Program-made: the position numbers and the translations under genes
Assembly: GCF_902497555.1 (NCBI RefSeq)
Contig: NZ_CABVGP010000002.1
Coordinates: 942,501-1,006,500, forward strand
DNA length: 64,000 bases
Source: Amycolatopsis camponoti
GTDB taxonomy: Bacteria > Actinomycetota > Actinomycetes > Mycobacteriales > Pseudonocardiaceae
Direction: 5' to 3'
Notes under the pieces: generated by a model
Databases searched by the model: none
The model's input: the letters and a program-made list of their open reading frames with translations, nothing else
Told to the model about the DNA's origin: nothing
Part shown: positions 60,568 to 64,000 of the stretch, piece after piece
How the letters are laid out: every line of letters begins with the position of its first letter
Numbering within the stretch: position 1 is the stretch's first letter

Positions 60568-61551
60568 ATGCCGCCGCCATCACGCTCCGGCCGGGAGCGC
60601 CGCCCGGACCTGCGCGCGCTCCGGGCCGCGCTGCCCGCGCCGGTCCAGGACGTCGTCACCGGCTACGAACGGCACCTCGGGCTGGAGCGGGGGCTGTCCG
60701 CGCACACCGTCCGGGCGTACGTCGGCGATGCGGTGGCGCTGCTGGGGTTCGTCGTGGACGGCGGCGGCGGGCTCGCGGAGCTGGACCTCGCCCGGCTGCG
60801 GGCGTGGCTCGCCGCTCAGCAGTCCGGTGGGGCGAGCCGGACGACGCTCGCGCGGCGCGCCGCCTCGGCGCGGACGTTCACCGCCTGGGCGCACCGCACC
60901 GGCGTCCTCGCGACCGACCCGGGCGGGCGGCTCGCCGCCCCGCGGGCGCACCGCACCCTGCCCGGGGTGCTGCGCGCCGCGCAGGCGGGGGAGGTCATGC
61001 AGGCGTCGGCGGCCGGCGCGGCCCAGCGCGATCCTGTCGCACTGCGTGATCGCGCCATGGTCGAGCTGCTCTACGCCACCGGCATCCGCGTGTCCGAGTT
61101 GTGCGGGTTGGACGTCGGCGAGGCCGATTTCTCCCGTCGTGTCGTGACGGTGCTCGGTAAGGGCGGCAAGGAACGCGTGGTGCCGTTCGGCGTTCCGGCG
61201 GCGGAAGCACTGGACGACTGGATCACCGGTGGGCGGCCGAAGATCGTCGCGGAAACCGCCGGTGACGGCGTCGAGCCCGCGCTTTTCCTCGGTGTCCGGG
61301 GGAAACGCGTCGACCCGCGCGCGGTACGGCGTGTCGTTCATGACGCCGTCTCGGCGGTGCCCGGAGCGGCCGACATGGGGCCCCATGGCCTGCGGCATTC
61401 GGCGGCGACGCATCTGCTGGAGGGGGGTGCCGATCTCAGGAGCGTTCAGGAACTGCTTGGTCACGCTACGCTTGCCACGACGCAGCTCTACACTCATGTG
61501 ACCGTCGACCGGTTGAAAGCGATCCATGACCGAGCGCACCCCAGGGCCTGA
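60568..61551 (+). CDS. xerC: Site-specific tyrosine recombinase XerC
   Basis: The 327-residue recombinase resolves chromosome dimers. The N-terminal SAM-like domain (about 20-115, [20 protein letters not shown]) precedes the catalytic domain with Arg in [12 protein letters not shown] near 173, Lys in [11 protein letters not shown] near 199, [11 protein letters not shown] near 272 and [15 protein letters not shown] near 296, where Tyr is the nucleophile. The ATG at 60568 is chosen from the start of family sequence. It overlaps whiG by 26 bases. Confidence 0.95.
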   Translation: MPPPSRSGRERRPDLRALRAALPAPVQDVVTGYERHLGLERGLSAHTVRAYVGDAVALLGFVVDGGGGLAELDLARLRAWLAAQQSGGASRTTLARRAASARTFTAWAHRTGVLATDPGGRLAAPRAHRTLPGVLRAAQAGEVMQASAAGAAQRDPVALRDRAMVELLYATGIRVSELCGLDVGEADFSRRVVTVLGKGGKERVVPFGVPAAEALDDWITGGRPKIVAETAGDGVEPALFLGVRGKRVDPRAVRRVVHDAVSAVPGAADMGPHGLRHSAATHLLEGGADLRSVQELLGHATLATTQLYTHVTVDRLKAIHDRAHPRA

Positions 61552-62509
61552 GGCGGCCCGGGGAGTCTCGCCGGGGTCGTCGCCAGCGGGTCCGGCGGCG
61601 CACGCGCATCCGCACGAGCACGGAGACGACACTGAGCCGCATGCCGAGAACGACTGTGCAATGACCGCAGGACCGCACGTGACCGACGCCACCGGAGTGA
61701 CCACTCACGGTGACGCCGCCGTGTCCGCGGAAGCACGGGCCGGCAACGACGTCGACGCCGGGATCGCGGCGCTGTGGCGGCAGTTCGCCGACAGCCCCGA
61801 CCAGGCGTCGCGCGATCGGCTCGTGCTGCACTACGCCCCGCTGGTCAAGTACGTCGCGGGCCGGGTCGGCACCGGTCTGCCGACCCACGTGGACGTGGGT
61901 GACCTCGTGCAGTCCGGCATCTTCGGGCTCGTCGACGCGATCGAGAAGTTCGACCCCGAGCGCGGCCTGCGCTTCGAGACGTACGCGATGCAGCGCATCC
62001 GCGGCGCGATCCTCGACGACCTCCGTTCGCAGGACTGGGTGCCGCGGGCCGTCCGCAGCAAGGCCAAGGAGGCCGAGCGTGCGATGGAGCGCCTCGGCGC
62101 CCGCCTGAACCGCACCCCGACCGACGCGGAGCTCGCCGCCGAGCTCGGCATCGGCCTCGATGACCTGCGCGACTTCTACGGCCAGCTGCAGCTGACCAGC
62201 GTCGTCGCGCTGGAGGACCTGGTGGCCGCGGGCAAGGACAGCGGCTCGCTGGTCGACACGCTGCCCGACGACGACGCCGTCGACCCGGTCGCGGTGCTCG
62301 TCGACCAGGACAACCGCCGGCAGCTCGCGCAGGCCATCGCGCAGCTGACCGAGCGCGACAAGATCGTGGTCAGCCTCTACTACTTCGAGAGCCTGACGCT
62401 CGCCGAGATCGGCAAGGTCCTCGGCGTGACCGAGTCGCGGGTCAGCCAGCTGCACACGCGGGCGGTCATGCGGCTGCGCGCCAAGCTGGTCGAGCAGACC
62501 GGCTCCTGA
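61526..62509 (+). CDS. whiG: Sigma factor WhiG/FliA family
   Basis: The 327-residue protein is a sigma factor that in streptomycetes directs aerial hyphal development and is related to flagellar sigma-28. The sigma-2 ([20 protein letters not shown], then [20 protein letters not shown]), sigma-3 and sigma-4 ([20 protein letters not shown], then [15 protein letters not shown]) regions are present. The N-terminal 70 residues are poorly conserved and His/Gly/Thr-rich. The ATG at 61526 overlaps xerC; later Met starts are possible. No flagellar genes are seen. Confidence 0.93.
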   Translation: MTERTPGPEAARGVSPGSSPAGPAAHAHPHEHGDDTEPHAENDCAMTAGPHVTDATGVTTHGDAAVSAEARAGNDVDAGIAALWRQFADSPDQASRDRLVLHYAPLVKYVAGRVGTGLPTHVDVGDLVQSGIFGLVDAIEKFDPERGLRFETYAMQRIRGAILDDLRSQDWVPRAVRSKAKEAERAMERLGARLNRTPTDAELAAELGIGLDDLRDFYGQLQLTSVVALEDLVAAGKDSGSLVDTLPDDDAVDPVAVLVDQDNRRQLAQAIAQLTERDKIVVSLYYFESLTLAEIGKVLGVTESRVSQLHTRAVMRLRAKLVEQTGS

Positions 62510-63367
62510 TCAGGGACCACCTCCCCACGGCTTGAGCCGGAACTCGCCCACCTCACCGGTCAGGGCGAGGGGATCGACGTACTCGTCGCCCCGGCGCACG
62601 CCCCAGTGCAGGCAGGCGGCGATCGTGCAGCCGGGGTGCCCGGCGAGGACGGACCCGAGCACCTGCCCCCGGTAGACCTGGTCCCCGACGGCCACCTTCG
62701 GCTCGACGGGCTCGTAGGTGGTGCGCAGGCCGCCGTCGTGGTCGACGGAGATCACGGGGCGCCCGGCCACGAGCCCGGCGAAGACGACGACACCGGCATC
62801 GGCAGCCAGCACGTCCTGGCCGGGCACGGCGGCCAGGTCGACGCCACGGTGGCCGGGACCGTAGGGCGTTTCCGGGGCGTCGAAGTACTTCATGACCACC
62901 GGAACGGGTGAAAGTGGCCAGGACAGCCGCGCCTGCGGCACGGCTCGCGGATCGGCTGCCGGGATCCAGTGGCCGGCCGAGGTGCCCGGCCTGACCGGGA
63001 TCGCCATGAGCGCGACGGCCCACGCTTCGGTCGGCGGCAGCCCGGCCTCGCCGGGGGTGGATGCCGGCAGCTCGGGGCCTGCGCGCCCCGTTTGTGGCGG
63101 CGGTGCAGGTGGCGGCCCGAGGCCACCCATCCGCGTAGGAGGTGGCGGCCCGAGGCCACCCATCGGCGCAGTAGGCGTCCCCAGGGCTGGCGTCGCAGCC
63201 CCAGCCGAGCCGCCGCCGACTACCACGGCCGTCGCGGCCGACCGGCCACCTGGCGCCGAAGCCCAAGCCCAAGCTCCACCGACCCCGATAAAACCGGCCG
63301 TGACCAGGGCGATCACGACCAAACCACCCCCCATCACCCACCGCCGGAAAGCATTGATCAACTCCAT
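62510..63367 (-). CDS. M23-family peptidoglycan endopeptidase-like protein
   Basis: The 285-residue protein has an N-terminal anchor (MELINAFRRWVMGGGLVVIA, helix about 14-35), a Gly/Pro-rich linker with two copies of MGGLGPPP and a C-terminal LytM/M23 domain (about 165-280). The first metal pair is GHRGVDL. The usual HxH of the second motif is CLH in ACLHWGVRRG, so one His is replaced by Cys. It may be a scaffold such as EnvC or a weaker enzyme. It converges on whiG with no gap. Confidence 0.88.
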   Translation of the reverse strand: MELINAFRRWVMGGGLVVIALVTAGFIGVGGAWAWASAPGGRSAATAVVVGGGSAGAATPALGTPTAPMGGLGPPPPTRMGGLGPPPAPPPQTGRAGPELPASTPGEAGLPPTEAWAVALMAIPVRPGTSAGHWIPAADPRAVPQARLSWPLSPVPVVMKYFDAPETPYGPGHRGVDLAAVPGQDVLAADAGVVVFAGLVAGRPVISVDHDGGLRTTYEPVEPKVAVGDQVYRGQVLGSVLAGHPGCTIAACLHWGVRRGDEYVDPLALTGEVGEFRLKPWGGGP

Positions 63368-63746
63368 CTCTCCAGCCTGCGGCACCGTCGGCTCCCGTGG
63401 GGACCCGAAGCGGAATCTGTGGACAACCGGACCCGATGTGGACAACTGCGTCCGTCCGCGGCCGCCGGTGGGGGAGGGGCTGGTGGCAGGGGGTAGAATC
63501 TTTTCCGCGGTCCGCGTGAGCGGGCTGACTTCGCGTGCACGTGCGCGATCCCCCGGCTTTCGCACCACCTGGCCGGGCGAGTCGCACGGCGTCCGGCGGT
63601 CCCTGGGGTTCCTCACTCCTCGGGGTCCGGACACCGCCGCGGGCACCAGGGCGAGCGGCCACCCGGCCGCGAGCGACAAAACCGAGTAGCGCGTGACCGG
63701 CGAACCGCCGCGAGCGCGCACGACACAGAAGAGGTTGATTCCGGCA
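63368..63746. other. Intergenic region between the M23 gene and rpsB
   Basis: The 379-base gap holds no gene. Two DnaA-type boxes sit at 63418-63445. TAGAAT at 63494-63499 is a possible -10 for rpsB without a clear -35, implying a leader of about 240 bases. Several GC-rich inverted repeats lie in that leader, but none matches a known ribosomal-protein leader by eye. Confidence 0.5.
63418..63445 (-). other. Tandem pair of DnaA-type boxes upstream of rpsB
   Basis: TGTGGACAA occurs at 63418-63426 and 63437-63445 (reverse complement TTGTCCACA), 19 bases apart, in the same orientation. It is the third such pair in the window and again non-coding. Confidence 0.6.
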
Positions 63747-64000
63747 ATGGCCGTCGTCACCATGAAGCAGCTGCTCGACAGCGGCGTGCACTTCGGGCAC
63801 CAGACCCGTCGGTGGAACCCGAAGATGAAGCGCTACATCTTCACCGAGCGCAACGGCATCTACATCATCGACCTGCAGCAGACGCTGACCTACATCGACC
63901 GTGCCTTCGAGTTCATCAAGGAAACCGTCGCGCACGGTGGCACGATCATGTTCGTCGGCACCAAGAAGCAGGCTCAGGAAGCCATCGCGGCCGAAGCCTC
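63747..64000 (+). CDS. rpsB: 30S ribosomal protein S2, N-terminal part
   Basis: The first 84 codons lie in the window: [20 protein letters not shown], then [20 protein letters not shown] and [19 protein letters not shown]. This is the S2 signature. The gene runs past the right edge. In most bacteria elongation factor Ts follows. GAAGAGG lies 12 bases before the ATG, a little far for a strong site. Confidence 0.97.
   Translation, partial: MAVVTMKQLLDSGVHFGHQTRRWNPKMKRYIFTERNGIYIIDLQQTLTYIDRAFEFIKETVAHGGTIMFVGTKKQAQEAIAAEA

Overview
The window is high-GC DNA packed with genes that often overlap by 1-4 bases. GTG and TTG starts are common and many reading frames are open on the opposite strand. 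A WhiG-type sigma factor, an amtB-glnK-glnD operon, DUF2469, PucR and IclR regulators and the order rpsP-khpA-rimM-trmD-rplS-lepB-rnhB-DUF2469-yraN-comM-dprA-xerC-whiG-rpsB point to a filamentous actinomycete. The closest fit by gene content is Pseudonocardiales, probably Amycolatopsis or a relative; this is inference, since no search was run.

Region 1 (1-4.65 kb) holds the end of an anmK/symporter operon, ftsY, a tandem pair of related hypothetical genes (one with two compensating frameshifts) and a GNAT acetyltransferase. Region 2 (4.65-24.6 kb) is a purine and ureide catabolism island. It has an IclR regulator with a candidate operator inside the malate synthase promoter, a PucR regulator, a three-subunit xanthine dehydrogenase with an embedded 8-oxoguanine deaminase, uricase, HIU hydrolase, OHCU decarboxylase, a regulator with a YkoF-like sensor domain, allantoinase and allantoicase. 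Together they turn purines into urea or ammonia plus glyoxylate, which malate synthase can use. An alpha-galactosidase, a TetR gene and a decayed ISAs1-type transposase interrupt the island.

Region 3 (24.6-32.8 kb) is mixed housekeeping and accessory genes (metY, CoA-binding protein, serine hydrolase, ECF41-type sigma factor, FhuF-like protein, rlmA). Region 4 (32.8-37.1 kb) is the ammonium operon amtB-glnK-glnD with GlnR-like half-sites, closed by a large hairpin. Region 5 (37.1-47.2 kb) is accessory: a TetR-controlled monooxygenase operon with twin operators, a membrane diguanylate cyclase, an SDR/TetR pair, Ku, and an ABC exporter with a MarR gene. Region 6 (47.4-64 kb) is core: ffh, an amidohydrolase, two CPBP proteases and the conserved ribosomal, signal peptidase, DNA-uptake and sigma gene run up to rpsB.

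The outstanding feature is at 41221-41692. Eight tandem micro-genes lie on the + strand, spaced 61-62 bp (68 bp before the last). Each has its own Shine-Dalgarno region and encodes the same six-residue peptide, Met-Arg-Asn-Arg-Glu-Ser, followed by TGA. Every difference between copies within the coding triplets is synonymous or an ATG/GTG start swap, which suggests that the peptide, or its translation, is what selection maintains. The array lies divergent from the diguanylate cyclase gene and has no co-directional gene after it for 1.5 kb. I do not recognise it as a described system.

Other notable signals are three pairs of perfect DnaA-type 9-mers in non-coding DNA, a 14-copy 12-13-residue repeat extension on DprA, and several palindromic operators beside TetR, MarR and IclR genes.
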